From NCBI RefSeq assembly GCF_016648105.1, contig NZ_JACVVE010000004.1, forward strand, positions 162,397 to 226,396: a stretch of DNA of 64,000 nt, read 5' to 3'. The notes under the pieces were generated by a model. It made no database searches, had not been told where the DNA came from, and saw only the letters and a program-made list of their open reading frames with translations. The stretch's first letter is position 1, and each line of letters opens with the position of its first letter. Below, one piece after another: positions 53,678 to 62,496 of the stretch. Source of the DNA: Pseudomonas sp. S31 (GTDB taxonomy: Bacteria > Pseudomonadota > Gammaproteobacteria > Pseudomonadales > Pseudomonadaceae). Position numbers and translations under genes: made by a program.

Positions 53678-54548
53678 GCAACGCCGAATCGGCCGGCAGG
53701 TGCAGCCGCAGCGCTCCGGGCAGCGCCGCGAAGCGCAGGCTGTTGGCCTGCAGCGGTTCGCCATCGAGATTGATGTCCAAGCCCTGCGAACTCTTGATCT
53801 CCACCCACGGCAGGCGCGCACGCACGAACAAGCCATCACCGGCCAGCAGGTCGCGCAAGGCGCCCACCACCTCCTGGGGCGCGGGCAGGATGGCGATATC
53901 CAGCAGGCCGTCGTCGGCCACTGCATCCGGGCACAACACCTGCCCACCGCCGGCCTGGCGGCCATTGCCGATGCCCAGGGCGAGCAACTGGCCCTGCCAG
54001 TGGAAGCCCTCACCTTGAAGCTCCACCGCCGCTGGCTGCAGCTCGCTGAAGCGGGTCAGGCCGGTGAACAGGTAGGCGGCGCCGCCCAGCACCTTTTTCA
54101 GGTCTTCCGAGGTATTGGCCGTGACCTGGCTGCCAAAGCCGCCCGTGGCCATGTTCAGGAACAACTGCTCGCCAACCTGCCCCAGGTCCACCGCCCGTGC
54201 CGGCTGGGCCAGCAGCGCCAGGGCCGCGGCAGGCTCCAACGGCACGCCCGCGGCACGGGCAAAATCGTTGGCGGTGCCCAACGGCAGCAAGGCCAGGCTG
54301 GCCTGGGTCCGGGCCAGGCCCATGGCTTCGGCCACATCGCGCAGGGTGCCATCACCGCCGCCCGCGACGATTCGCTCATAACCGGCCGCCAGCGCCTCGT
54401 CGACCAGGCGCTGGGCATCTCCAGCCTCCCAGGTCACCCGAACGTCGATGGCCACGCCACTCTCGCGCAGGGCGCCGACCGCCTCGCGCACTTCCTCGTT
54501 GGCGGCCTGCTTGCCATGCAGGATCAACATCGTCTTGGGCCCTTGCAT
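53661..54548 (-). CDS. YegS-like lipid kinase (diacylglycerol kinase catalytic domain)
   Basis: A 295-residue protein of the DAGK/YegS family, which phosphorylates lipids such as phosphatidylglycerol or diacylglycerol. The nucleotide-binding motif is VAGGGDGTLRDVAEA, followed by LLPLGTANDFARA and LNMATGGFGSQV. YegS itself is about 300 residues. MQGPKTMLILHG is used as the start; the second Met (MLILHG) is an alternative. It is divergent from the glycosyltransferase gene. Confidence 0.92.
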   Translation of the reverse strand: MQGPKTMLILHGKQAANEEVREAVGALRESGVAIDVRVTWEAGDAQRLVDEALAAGYERIVAGGGDGTLRDVAEAMGLARTQASLALLPLGTANDFARAAGVPLEPAAALALLAQPARAVDLGQVGEQLFLNMATGGFGSQVTANTSEDLKKVLGGAAYLFTGLTRFSELQPAAVELQGEGFHWQGQLLALGIGNGRQAGGGQVLCPDAVADDGLLDIAILPAPQEVVGALRDLLAGDGLFVRARLPWVEIKSSQGLDINLDGEPLQANSLRFAALPGALRLHLPADSALLSRPG

Positions 54549-54619
54549 CGCGCTACCCCCTGAAAGCTTCGGTAAATGGGTTCAACCCGTATTCCGACCA
54601 CGGGCAGAGGCACAATGCT

Positions 54620-54743
54620 GCATGACCCTATCGACAGATGATGTGTCGAGCGCTGGGCGAATGCTGCATCGTGGGCTTTACTGTTAGCTAAGGACGCGCC
54701 CCGGCAGCGGCCAATGGCTGGCTACCCCGTGGCGCGTTTTTTT
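54620..54743 (+). ncRNA. Candidate leader or small RNA upstream of the glycosyltransferase gene
   Basis: A plus-strand structured segment: hairpin TCGACA-GATGATG-TGTCGA (54631-54649), a second AATGCTGCAT (54660-54669; first copy at 54614-54623), then a strong terminator ending at 54743, only 31 bp before the glycosyltransferase start. No reading frame precedes it on this strand. It is either a small RNA or an attenuator. Confidence 0.4.
54694..54743 (+). terminator. Intrinsic terminator in the glycosyltransferase leader
   Basis: ACGCGCC (54694-54700) pairs with GGCGCGT (54731-54737); an inner hairpin GCC-AAT-GGC sits in the loop. Seven T follow. Confidence 0.75.
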
Positions 54744-54774
54744 CATCCGTGGCCGTCAGCGAGGATTCTGGGTC

Positions 54775-56022
54775 ATGCGCATACTCTGGACCCTGCCCTA
54801 TCTGCCCTGGCCGACCACCAGCGGCAGCAAGACCCGGCAATACCACCTGCTGCGCGAGCTGGCGCGACACGGCCATCGCATCACCTTGCTGGTGCAGGCC
54901 AAGGTCCCGCTCGGCGATGCCGCCCGCGAAGCCCTGGAGCCGTTGCTCGAGCGCCTGGTGGTCTTGCCCCGGCGGGCGGTGCAGAGCCCGCTCAACCTGT
55001 TGGCCTCACCGATCATCGACTACCCCATGCGGGTCATCATCAATGGCCTGGCGCCGTGCCTGCGGCACCGGTTCGAGCAGTTGCTGGACGAACCCTGGGA
55101 CATCATCCAGATCGAGCACAGCTACAGCTTCCAACCCTTCGAAAAAGCCTTGCAGGCCCGCGGCCTGCCCTACCTGCTGAGCGAGCACACCCTGGAATCG
55201 GTGATGGGCGGGGCCTGCCACGACCGCCTGCCGCTTTGGCTGCGTCCGCTCAATGCCTTCGACCGCTGGCGCTACCGGCGCTGGGAGCAACGGGTATTGC
55301 GCCAACCCACCGAGGTGGTGGCAGTCAGCGCACATGATGCCGAACTGATCAGCCAGATCGTCCAACGCCCGGTCAACGTCGTGGTCAACGGCGTGGATTG
55401 CGACTACTACCAGGCCGTGCGCCCGGCAATGCACAGCCAGCGCCTGCTGTTCGTCGGCGACTTCGAGTGCGCGGCCAACCTCGAGGCCATCGAATGGGCC
55501 CTGGAAGAGGTAATGCCGCAGGTGTGGATGAGCAACCCGGCGGTGCGCCTGGCCATTGCAGGGCATGCCCTGCCCACCAGCTGGAAGCGCCACTGGAACG
55601 ACCCCCGCATCGAATGGGTGGGCTACCGCCCCGACCTGCGCGAACTGCAACGGCGTGCGGCGATTTTCTTCGCCCCACTGCGCTACGCCGGGGGCTCCAA
55701 GGTCAAGATCCTCGAAGCCTTGGCCGCCGGACTACCGGTGATCAGCAGCGCCAAGGGCGTATCCGGGCTTGCGTTGAACAATGGCGAGCACTACCTGGGC
55801 AGTGACGACGGTGGGCAACTGGCGCTGTTGATCACCCAACTGCTCAATCAACCTTGGCGCATGAGCCAGCTGAGCGAGGCTGGCCGGGCCTTCGCCCGCC
55901 AGCGCCACGACTGGAGCGTGGTCGCCCAGCAACTGGAAACCGTGCACATGCGCCTGACCCAGGCGACCCCGGCCGGCGCCACGCAATCACGTGGCGCCTG
56001 GCTGGGGCGTTCAGCCAAGTAG
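54775..56022 (+). CDS. Glycosyltransferase family 4 (GT-B fold)
   Basis: A 415-residue glycosyltransferase. The N-terminal acceptor domain starts MRILWTLPYLPWPTTSGSKT, with the family glycine-rich loop. The C-terminal donor domain has LLFVGDFECAANLEAI, RIEWVGYRPDLRELQ and KVKILEALAAGLPVISS, the family E-x7-E-like motif region. No membrane segment. The substrate is unknown; the gene stands alone, with no other polysaccharide genes nearby. Its 3' end overlaps the convergent moeA by 12 bp, and a terminator lies in its leader. Confidence 0.88.
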   Translation: MRILWTLPYLPWPTTSGSKTRQYHLLRELARHGHRITLLVQAKVPLGDAAREALEPLLERLVVLPRRAVQSPLNLLASPIIDYPMRVIINGLAPCLRHRFEQLLDEPWDIIQIEHSYSFQPFEKALQARGLPYLLSEHTLESVMGGACHDRLPLWLRPLNAFDRWRYRRWEQRVLRQPTEVVAVSAHDAELISQIVQRPVNVVVNGVDCDYYQAVRPAMHSQRLLFVGDFECAANLEAIEWALEEVMPQVWMSNPAVRLAIAGHALPTSWKRHWNDPRIEWVGYRPDLRELQRRAAIFFAPLRYAGGSKVKILEALAAGLPVISSAKGVSGLALNNGEHYLGSDDGGQLALLITQLLNQPWRMSQLSEAGRAFARQRHDWSVVAQQLETVHMRLTQATPAGATQSRGAWLGRSAK

Positions 56023-57216
56023 CTCGCTGAAGGGGATGAACGGCACGCTATCCCCCGGCTTGGGCGTGCTGCCCTCGAGCACCTCGACCAAGCCCTCGGC
56101 CCAGGCCGCGCTGCGCAGCACGCCGGAACTCTGGTTCTTGTAGATGCGCACCTGGCCGTTGTCGATACGTGCACGCAGGTACTCGCGACGGGTACCTGCC
56201 TTGGGCCAGTCGAAGCCCGCCGGCATGTCGAAGCGCAGTGGCGTGACTTCGGCCACGCCCTGGCGGCGCAGCAGGTAAGGTCGCGTAAGCAGGCCGAAGG
56301 TGACCAGGGTCGACGCCGGATTACCTGGCAGGCCGATCACCGGCACCCCTTGGTAGTGCCCGAATGTCAGCGGCTTGCCGGGCTTGATCGCCAGTTTCCA
56401 CAATGCCAGCTCACCCGCTTCACGCAAGGCTGCGCCGAGATAGTCGGCCTCGCCCACCGAGACACCACCGGTGGACAGGATCAGGTCGACATCGCCCAAG
56501 CCGCCAAGGCACTGGCGGGTGAGTTCGAGATCGTCCGGCAGGATGCCGGCATCGACCACGTCGCAGCCCAGCCGTTGCAGCCAGCTCACCAGCAGGCGCC
56601 GGTTGCTGTTGTAGATCTGCCCAGGCCCCAGCGGCAGGCCAGGCTCGACCAGTTCGTCCCCGGTGGACAGCACCGCCACGCGCACCCGCCGCACGACGCT
56701 CAACCGGCCGTGGCCGAGAGTCGCGGCGAGGCCCAGTTCGATCGGCCCGAGACGCGTGCCGGCCACCATCACCTGCTCGCCCTTGCGGGTTTCCTGGCCT
56801 TGCGGGCGTACGTTCTGGTCGCGCTTGAGCGGCTGGAGGAAACGCACGCGGCCGTCGTCCAGGCACTCGGTGTTTTCCTGCATCTCGACGCAGTCGGCAC
56901 CTTCGGGCAACGGCGCGCCGGTGAAGATCCGAGCGCAGGTGCCAGGCTGCAACGGCTGCGGCGCATGGCCGGCGAAGATACGCTGGCTCACCGGCAACGG
57001 CGCACCGGCAAGGTCCGCCAGGCGCAGGGCGTAACCGTCCATGGCGCTGTTGGGCCAGGGCGGCAGGTCGAGCGTGGCGATCAGGTCCTCGGCCAGCACG
57101 CGGCCTTCGGCCTCGGCCAGGTCGACCACCTCCGTGTCGTCGATCGGCGCCGATTCGGCCAGCGCCAACAGGCGCTCCAGGGCCTCTTCGACGGGCATCA
57201 GCGGGCGCGGCTGCAT
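56011..57216 (-). CDS. moeA: Molybdopterin molybdenumtransferase MoeA
   Basis: MoeA inserts molybdate into adenylated molybdopterin, the last step of molybdenum cofactor synthesis. The 401-residue product has LPPWPNSAMDGYALR, IFTGAPLPEGADCVEMQE, the domain III motif LSTGDELVEPG and LSTGGVSVGEADYL, then GLPGNPASTLVTF. Start ATG 57216 follows the moaB stop by 4 bp; GTG 57228 in frame is an alternative. It is the second gene of moaB-moeA. Confidence 0.95.
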   Translation of the reverse strand: MQPRPLMPVEEALERLLALAESAPIDDTEVVDLAEAEGRVLAEDLIATLDLPPWPNSAMDGYALRLADLAGAPLPVSQRIFAGHAPQPLQPGTCARIFTGAPLPEGADCVEMQENTECLDDGRVRFLQPLKRDQNVRPQGQETRKGEQVMVAGTRLGPIELGLAATLGHGRLSVVRRVRVAVLSTGDELVEPGLPLGPGQIYNSNRRLLVSWLQRLGCDVVDAGILPDDLELTRQCLGGLGDVDLILSTGGVSVGEADYLGAALREAGELALWKLAIKPGKPLTFGHYQGVPVIGLPGNPASTLVTFGLLTRPYLLRRQGVAEVTPLRFDMPAGFDWPKAGTRREYLRARIDNGQVRIYKNQSSGVLRSAAWAEGLVEVLEGSTPKPGDSVPFIPFSELLG

Positions 57217-57220
57217 GGCC

Positions 57221-57760
57221 TCAACCACGGCTGTCGCAGGCCGCTGCCTGCTTCAGGTGGGGGACGAAGTTGCACGGCCGATGACGGGCATCGAGCTGCT
57301 CGGCGAGGATACCGTCCCAGCCGGTGCGCACGGCGTTGGTCGAACCCGGCAGGCAGCAGACCAGAGTGCCATTGGCCAGCCCGGCCAATGCACGCGACTG
57401 CACGGTGGAGGTGCCGATGTCGGCCACGGAGATCTGTCGGAACAGCTCGCCAAAGCCCTCGACCTGCTTGTCCAGCAGGCAGGTGACGGCCTCTGGGGTA
57501 CTGTCGCGACCGGTGAACCCGGTACCCCCGGTGATCAGCACCACTTGCACGCTGTCGTCGGCGATCCAGGTGGCGACCTGTGCGCGGATCTTGTACAAGT
57601 CATCCTTGAGCAGCACCCGCGCGGCCAACTGGTGCCCGGCTTCGGTCAGGCGGTCGACGAACAGCTGGCCGGAGGTGTCGGTCTCGAATGTGCGGGTATC
57701 ACTGACCGTGAGCACGGCAATGTTCAGCGCCACGAAGGGGGTATCTGCCTTGGCTTTCAT
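57221..57760 (-). CDS. moaB: Molybdenum cofactor biosynthesis protein B
   Basis: MoaB/Mog-type protein of 179 residues, related to the adenylyltransferase domain that activates molybdopterin with ATP. The core motifs are VLTVSDTRTFETDTSGQ and VVLITGGTGFTGRDSTPEAV. Immediately followed by moeA. Together they complete the last part of the pathway; the upstream steps are not in this window. Confidence 0.94.
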   Translation of the reverse strand: MKAKADTPFVALNIAVLTVSDTRTFETDTSGQLFVDRLTEAGHQLAARVLLKDDLYKIRAQVATWIADDSVQVVLITGGTGFTGRDSTPEAVTCLLDKQVEGFGELFRQISVADIGTSTVQSRALAGLANGTLVCCLPGSTNAVRTGWDGILAEQLDARHRPCNFVPHLKQAAACDSRG

Positions 57761-57935
57761 GGGTTCCGTCGCAAGGTGGAGAAGATGCGCCTGTTATATC
57801 ACAGCGGGCCGTGGCCAACCGCGCCGTTGTTTCCGGTCAATGCTGGCGGATTGGCGCTATGCTCAACTGTGCATGGAACTTGCGTGGACGCGCTGCGTCT
57901 TACTGTCATCTGCATCATCGTACTGGAGAAACACA

Positions 57936-58157
57936 ATGATTCAACGGACCCTTCCCGCCTTCCTGCTCGCCCTGGGCCTCGGCGCCCTCGCCGGCTGCGC
58001 CTCGCCGACCGTCATCACTCTGAACGACGGTCGTGAGATCCAGGCGGTGGATACGCCCTCCTTCGACGAGGACTCGGGTTTCTATGAATTCGAGCAACTG
58101 GACGGCAAGCGCACGCGCCTGAACAAAGACCAGATCCGTACCGTCAAAGAGCTGTGA
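57936..58157 (+). CDS. YgdI/YgdR-family small lipoprotein
   Basis: A 73-residue lipoprotein. The lipobox is LAGC (Cys about 21), after the signal LPAFLLALGLGALAGC. The body ITLNDGREIQAVDTP and YEFEQLDGKRTRLNKD forms the YgdI/YgdR SH3-like domain; function unknown. Ser follows Ala after the lipid cysteine, so outer-membrane sorting through Lol is expected. GGAG lies 8 bp before ATG 57936. Confidence 0.9.
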   Translation: MIQRTLPAFLLALGLGALAGCASPTVITLNDGREIQAVDTPSFDEDSGFYEFEQLDGKRTRLNKDQIRTVKEL

Positions 58158-58180
58158 TAGCGCCCCCCTTTTTGGCAAAC

Positions 58181-58200
58181 GCCCTTTTAACAACAAGGGC
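58181..58200. terminator. Weak hairpin after the lipoprotein gene
   Basis: GCCCTT and AAGGGC with an 8-nt loop. No T tract. Confidence 0.4.
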
Positions 58201-58238
58201 TTGCGCGCAAAAATGGGATGCAGTAGGATTTTGTTCAT

Positions 58239-58315
58239 CGGAGTGTAGCGCAGCCAGGTAGCGCGTCTCGTTCGGGACGAGAAGGCCGCAGGTTCGAATC
58301 CTGTCTCTCCGACCA
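58239..58315 (+). tRNA. tRNA-Pro (anticodon CGG)
   Basis: A 77-nt tRNA with encoded CCA. It begins CGGAGTGTAGCGCAGCC; the anticodon arm is TCTCG-TTCGGGA-CGAGA with anticodon CGG at 58273-58275; the T arm is GGTTCGAATCC; it ends CTCTCCGACCA. In the acceptor stem the sixth pair (T6 with T67) is mismatched; the rest pairs normally. A terminator follows. Confidence 0.95.
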
Positions 58316-58329
58316 AAATCCTGAAAAAA

Positions 58330-58352
58330 GCCCGCCTTGCGCGGGCTTTTTC
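58330..58352 (+). terminator. Terminator of tRNA-Pro
   Basis: GCCCGC, 5-nt loop, GCGGGC, then five T, 14 bp after the tRNA. Confidence 0.85.
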
Positions 58353-58378
58353 GTGCCTGAAAACCGCCAGGGCGGTGT

Positions 58379-58405
58379 GTAGGGGCGGCCTTGTGCCGCC
58401 CCTAC
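58379..58405. repeat. Hairpin after the chemoreceptor gene
   Basis: GTAGGGGCGGC, CTTGT loop, GCCGCCCCTAC: a perfect 11-bp stem, part of the GCGGCCTTGTGCCGC repeat class. It may end the chemoreceptor transcript. Confidence 0.65.
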
Positions 58406-58413
58406 AGGGATCG

Positions 58414-60033
58414 TCAGGCAGTCAAGCGCGACGTTACCTCGCCAAGCTGACCCGACAGGCCATGCAAACGCTGCCCGGCCTGCTCGGTGTGCTGCACAGC
58501 CTCCTGGTTGGCGGTGGCGATGCGAGTGATTTCGATCAGGTTGCGCGAGATGTCTTCGGCGACGCTGGTCTGCTCCTCGGCGGCCGTAGCGATCTGTCGG
58601 TTCATGTCGCGAATCGCCTCCACCGCCAGGGTGATGCGCTGCAGCATCTGACCGGCATGCTGCACCTGCTCGGCGCCCTGTTCGCTGCGCTGCTGCCCAC
58701 TTTCGATAGCCTTCACCGCCTCCACCGCGCCAGACTGCACCGCATCGATGATCTGGTGGATCTCGGCGATCGACGCTGCGGTCCGCTGCGCCAGGCTGCG
58801 TACCTCGTCGGCGACCACTGCGAAACCGCGCCCGGCCTCATCGGCACGCGCCGCCTCGATGGCTGCGTTGAGCGCCAGCAGGTTGGTCTGTTCGGCAATG
58901 CCTCGGATCACCTCGAGTACCTTGCCGATGCGCGTGCTGTCGGTCTCCAGGTCGCGGATCACCGCCGCGGTACCGGCGATTTCCCGGTTGACCGCACCGA
59001 TGATGTCGATGGTCTGTTGCATCACTTGCTCACCGGCCTGGGCACTCTGATCGGCATCGTCGGCAGCACGCGCTGCCTCGGCCGCGTGGCGCGCCACTTC
59101 CTGGGCGGTGGCCGACATCTCGTGCATGGCGGTGGCGACCTGGTCGGTCCGCTGGAACTGGTCCTGGGTACCCCGTGCCATGTCGCTGGCGATGCTGCTC
59201 AGTTGGCCGCTGGCGCCTTCGAGCTCCTGGGCGTTGTCCTTGAGCCGGCCGACCGTATCGGCAAGGAAGTCGCGCAGGGTATTGGCCGCACGCGCCAGGC
59301 GCCCCAGTTCATCTTCGCGACGGCTGTCGACGCGGGTGGCAAAGCGGCCCTGGCTCAGTTGCGCGACGTAGTCGATCAACTGGCGGATCGGCTCGATCAG
59401 GCTGCGGTTGACCAGCCACAGGCTGAACAACCCGACCAGCACCGCCGAACCCAGCATCACCAGCAGGCCCAGCCACACCGTGCGCTCGGCGCTGGCACTG
59501 ATGCTGGACGCGCGCTCGCCGGCATCGGCACGCAACTGCTCGACCAGCGCGCTCATCTGCTCGCTGGCGGCACGGTCCACGCCCTTCACCGCCAGGTCAC
59601 CGGCCACCGGGTCGCCACCGGCCGCCAGGAACGCTTGACGGCCTTTTTCATAAGCCTGGCCGAGCTGGCGATGACTGTCGCGCAGTTCCCGCAGCGGCGC
59701 CGCCAGCTTGCCGTTGGCGGTGCTGGCGATCAGTTGCTCGAGCAATTGCTGTACCTGCTGTTCACGGGCCTCGAACTGCTGCCAGTACTTGTCGAGGTCC
59801 GCCGGGTTGCGTCCGCGCAGCAACACGTTCTTCCACTCCTGTACCTGGATCTTGAATTGCAGGTTGGCTTCGTCGATCAGTTGCGAGGCGCGCAGCGGCC
59901 CATCGACCAGCTCGGCATAGCCGCGCACGCTGGACGACAGGAACTGGAAGCACACCAGGGCGATCAGCAGCATCGCCACCAGGCTGCCGCCAAGCAAGCT
60001 GAGGATTTGGACTCTGAGGGATTTACGCAACAT
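58414..60033 (-). CDS. Methyl-accepting chemotaxis protein
   Basis: A 539-residue transmembrane receptor. First helix [20 protein letters not shown], a periplasmic domain of about 150 residues that looks four-helix-bundle ([21 protein letters not shown]), second helix ([24 protein letters not shown]), HAMP, then the signalling domain. The hairpin tip is [38 protein letters not shown]. The ligand is unknown. ATG 60033 is chosen because the upstream frame (to 60156) includes a terminator. Confidence 0.93.
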   Translation of the reverse strand: MLRKSLRVQILSLLGGSLVAMLLIALVCFQFLSSSVRGYAELVDGPLRASQLIDEANLQFKIQVQEWKNVLLRGRNPADLDKYWQQFEAREQQVQQLLEQLIASTANGKLAAPLRELRDSHRQLGQAYEKGRQAFLAAGGDPVAGDLAVKGVDRAASEQMSALVEQLRADAGERASSISASAERTVWLGLLVMLGSAVLVGLFSLWLVNRSLIEPIRQLIDYVAQLSQGRFATRVDSRREDELGRLARAANTLRDFLADTVGRLKDNAQELEGASGQLSSIASDMARGTQDQFQRTDQVATAMHEMSATAQEVARHAAEAARAADDADQSAQAGEQVMQQTIDIIGAVNREIAGTAAVIRDLETDSTRIGKVLEVIRGIAEQTNLLALNAAIEAARADEAGRGFAVVADEVRSLAQRTAASIAEIHQIIDAVQSGAVEAVKAIESGQQRSEQGAEQVQHAGQMLQRITLAVEAIRDMNRQIATAAEEQTSVAEDISRNLIEITRIATANQEAVQHTEQAGQRLHGLSGQLGEVTSRLTA

Positions 60034-60110
60034 AGGATCTCGGAAAGCAGGAAGTGGAAACGGTGCCGTCGAGGCAACGCGACAGGCATCCATGCTCTGG
60101 TTCGCCGGCC

Positions 60111-60140
60111 AAAAAAAAGCTGCCATCGTTCGATAGCAGC
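60111..60140 (-). terminator. Terminator of the ABC exporter gene
   Basis: On the minus strand: GCTGCTATCG, AAC, GATGGCAGC (one mismatch at the base), then eight T. It lies 60 bp past the exporter stop and 78 bp before the chemoreceptor start. Confidence 0.9.
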
Positions 60141-60200
60141 CAGGTCGAGCACGCATACAACAGCTGAGCCAGATACTCCCAGGCTATTGCTACAAAATTG

Positions 60201-61982
60201 TTACAACCGTGCGACAGGGGCGCCGCTGGCGAACTGCAGGGAGGCCAGGCGCGCGTACAGCGGGCTGCGTTCGAGCAACTGCTGGTGATTGCCTACGGCC
60301 ACCACCCGTCCCTTGTCGATCACCGCGATCCGGTCGGCATGCTGCACGGTGGCCAGCCGGTGGGCGATCACCAGTGTGGTGCGTCCGGCCATCAACCCAG
60401 GTAACGCCTGCTGGATCAGGTGCTCGCTCTGCGCATCGAGGGCGCTGGTGGCCTCGTCGAGCAGCAGGATCGGCGCATCCACCAGCAACGCCCGGGCAAT
60501 CGCCAAGCGTTGGCGCTGGCCGCCCGAAAGGCCGATGCCACCCTCGCCCACCAAGGTCTGGTAGCCCTGGGGCATCTGTTGGATGAACTCGTCGGCGTAG
60601 GCGCTGCGCGCTGCGGCCTCGACCTCGGCCTGGCTGGCCTCGGGCCGGCCGTAGCGAATGTTGGCCTCGACACTGCCGCGAAACAGCGCCGGGTTTTGCG
60701 CCACCAGGGCGAACTGGCCGCGCAGGTCGCTGGGCTGCAAGTCGGCGATGGGCTGGCCGTCGAGCAGGATGCGCCCCTGCTGGGGGTCATAGAAGCGCAG
60801 CAGCAGGTCGAACAGGGTCGACTTGCCGGCCCCCGAAGGGCCCACCAGGGCCAAGGTCTGGCCGGGCTCGATGACCAGGTCGAAATGGTCGATGGCGGCC
60901 ACCGTGGGCCGCGACGGGTAGGCGAAGCACACGTCCTGCAAGACGATATGGCCCCTCGCTCGCCCGCTGGCTGGCGTACTGTCCAGAGCCGGCGGCAGGA
61001 TGGCGCTACGCGCCGCCAGCAGCTCGCCGATACGCTCGGCGGCGCCGGCGGCACGCTGCAACTCGCCAATCACCTCGCTGAGGGTACCGAAGGCACTGCC
61101 GACGATCAGGCTGTAGAACACGAACGCCGCCAGCTCACCGCCGCTGATGCGCCCAGCGATGACATCCATGCCACCGACCCACAGCATCGCCCCTACCGCG
61201 CCGAGTACCAGCACGATCACCAGGGTGATCAACCAGGCCCGCTGGGCAATACGCCGGCGCGCCACATCGAAGGCCGCTTCTACCGTGCCGGCGAACAGCG
61301 CCCGGTCGTGCGCCTGGTGGTTGTAGGCCTGCACGGTCTTGATCTGGCCCAGGGTCTCGGCCACATAGCTGCCCACGTCCGCCACCCGGTCCTGGCTCTG
61401 CCGCGACAGAGTGCGCACCCGCCGCCCGAACAGCAGGATCGGCGCCAGCACCAGTGGCAGCGCCACCACGACGATACTGGTGAGTTTCGGATTGGTGACG
61501 AACAGCAGCACCACGCCCCCGACCACCATCAGCGCGTTGCGCAGGAACATCGACAGCGACGAGCCGATCACCGACTGCAGCAAGGTCGTGTCTGCGGTCA
61601 GCCGCGACTGGATCTCGGAACTGCGATTGTCTTCGAAAAAACCAGGGTGCAGGCCGATCAGGTGATCGAACACCGCCCGGCGAATATCGGCCACGCAGCG
61701 CTCGCCAATCCAGGACACCAGGTAGAAGCGGCTGAAGGTGCCGATAGCCAGGGCCACTACCAGCAGCAGGAACAGGCCGATGGTCTGGTTGAGCTGGTGG
61801 GCCGAGCGGGTCATGAAACCCTGATCGACCAGCAGGCGGATGCCCTGGCCCATGGACAAGGTGATGGCGGCGGTGACCACCAGAGCCAGCAAGGCCAGCA
61901 GCGCTTGCCGGCGGTACGGGCGGATGAATCGCCAGGCCAGCTGCAAGGCGCGGCGTTGACGCGGGGAAACGGGTTCGACCAT
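60201..61982 (-). CDS. ABC exporter (MsbA/ABCB-like, fused permease and ATPase)
   Basis: A 593-residue half-transporter. Six helices at residues about 25-330 (ALLALLALVVTAAITLSMGQ and others), then an ATPase domain: Walker A LVGPSGAGKSTLFDLLLRF, signature LSGGQRQRLAIARAL, Walker B ILLLDEATSALD, H-loop LVIAHRLATV. It forms a homodimer that exports lipids or drugs; the substrate cannot be told from sequence. ATG 61982 (MVEPVSPRQRR) is used; the in-frame ATG at 62000 is possible. Confidence 0.92.
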   Translation of the reverse strand: MVEPVSPRQRRALQLAWRFIRPYRRQALLALLALVVTAAITLSMGQGIRLLVDQGFMTRSAHQLNQTIGLFLLLVVALAIGTFSRFYLVSWIGERCVADIRRAVFDHLIGLHPGFFEDNRSSEIQSRLTADTTLLQSVIGSSLSMFLRNALMVVGGVVLLFVTNPKLTSIVVVALPLVLAPILLFGRRVRTLSRQSQDRVADVGSYVAETLGQIKTVQAYNHQAHDRALFAGTVEAAFDVARRRIAQRAWLITLVIVLVLGAVGAMLWVGGMDVIAGRISGGELAAFVFYSLIVGSAFGTLSEVIGELQRAAGAAERIGELLAARSAILPPALDSTPASGRARGHIVLQDVCFAYPSRPTVAAIDHFDLVIEPGQTLALVGPSGAGKSTLFDLLLRFYDPQQGRILLDGQPIADLQPSDLRGQFALVAQNPALFRGSVEANIRYGRPEASQAEVEAAARSAYADEFIQQMPQGYQTLVGEGGIGLSGGQRQRLAIARALLVDAPILLLDEATSALDAQSEHLIQQALPGLMAGRTTLVIAHRLATVQHADRIAVIDKGRVVAVGNHQQLLERSPLYARLASLQFASGAPVARL

Positions 61983-62250
61983 GGACTGCTCGTTGCGCAC
62001 GGGAAAGGCTTCAGCCTACCACTCATCAAGCATCACGGAACTCTGGCGGGCATGCAGGCGTCGCAGCTATGACCGGCGCGCAGTCGGAGGGAGAGCTGCG
62101 GCAGTGTCTATAGCCTTTCGTTCTAATGGGGCTATGGAGCTTTGTCGCGCTTTCTGTTGGACTGTGTTTGCCGTGACGGCCGACGGAGTTGTCACAGGCT
62201 GGTCACGGCGCAGGGTTACCCTGAGCTTGAACCTGATGAGGAGACAGGAA

Positions 62251-62424
62251 ATGAGCTTGCAGCATAGCAGCGATACCACCAAGACCCAGACCCCACCGCA
62301 GCCTCGCGTATGCGGCTCGATCATCGACGCCGAAGGCCGCGAGGTACCGATCACCGAGCAGATGATCCAGCAGGCCTGCAAGACCCTGGAAGACAGCCGG
62401 GTCGAGAAAGTCAAAAAGGCCTGA
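62251..62424 (+). CDS. PA1571-like small protein
   Basis: A 57-residue protein (MSLQHSSDTTKTQTPPQP), of a small Pseudomonas family I know as PA1571. The function is unknown. CGSIIDAEGREVPITEQMI is the conserved core. AGGAGACAGGAA before the ATG is a strong ribosome site, and a strong terminator follows, so it is a real single gene. Confidence 0.85.
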   Translation: MSLQHSSDTTKTQTPPQPRVCGSIIDAEGREVPITEQMIQQACKTLEDSRVEKVKKA

Positions 62425-62440
62425 GTCGAGAATTCCTTGC

Positions 62441-62466
62441 AACCCGGCGCTTGCGCCGGGTTTTTA
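62441..62466 (+). terminator. Terminator of the PA1571-like gene
   Basis: AACCCGGCGC, TT, GCGCCGGGTT: a 10-bp stem with a T-rich tail, 17 bp past the stop. Confidence 0.9.
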
Positions 62467-62496
62467 TTTGCCTGCGGGATGAGCAGGGTTCGTCTT

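Noticed and set aside
58239..58360. tRNA-Pro as an attachment site for a genomic island
   Set aside because: No integrase and no repeated tRNA 3' end within the window; core genes lie on both sides.
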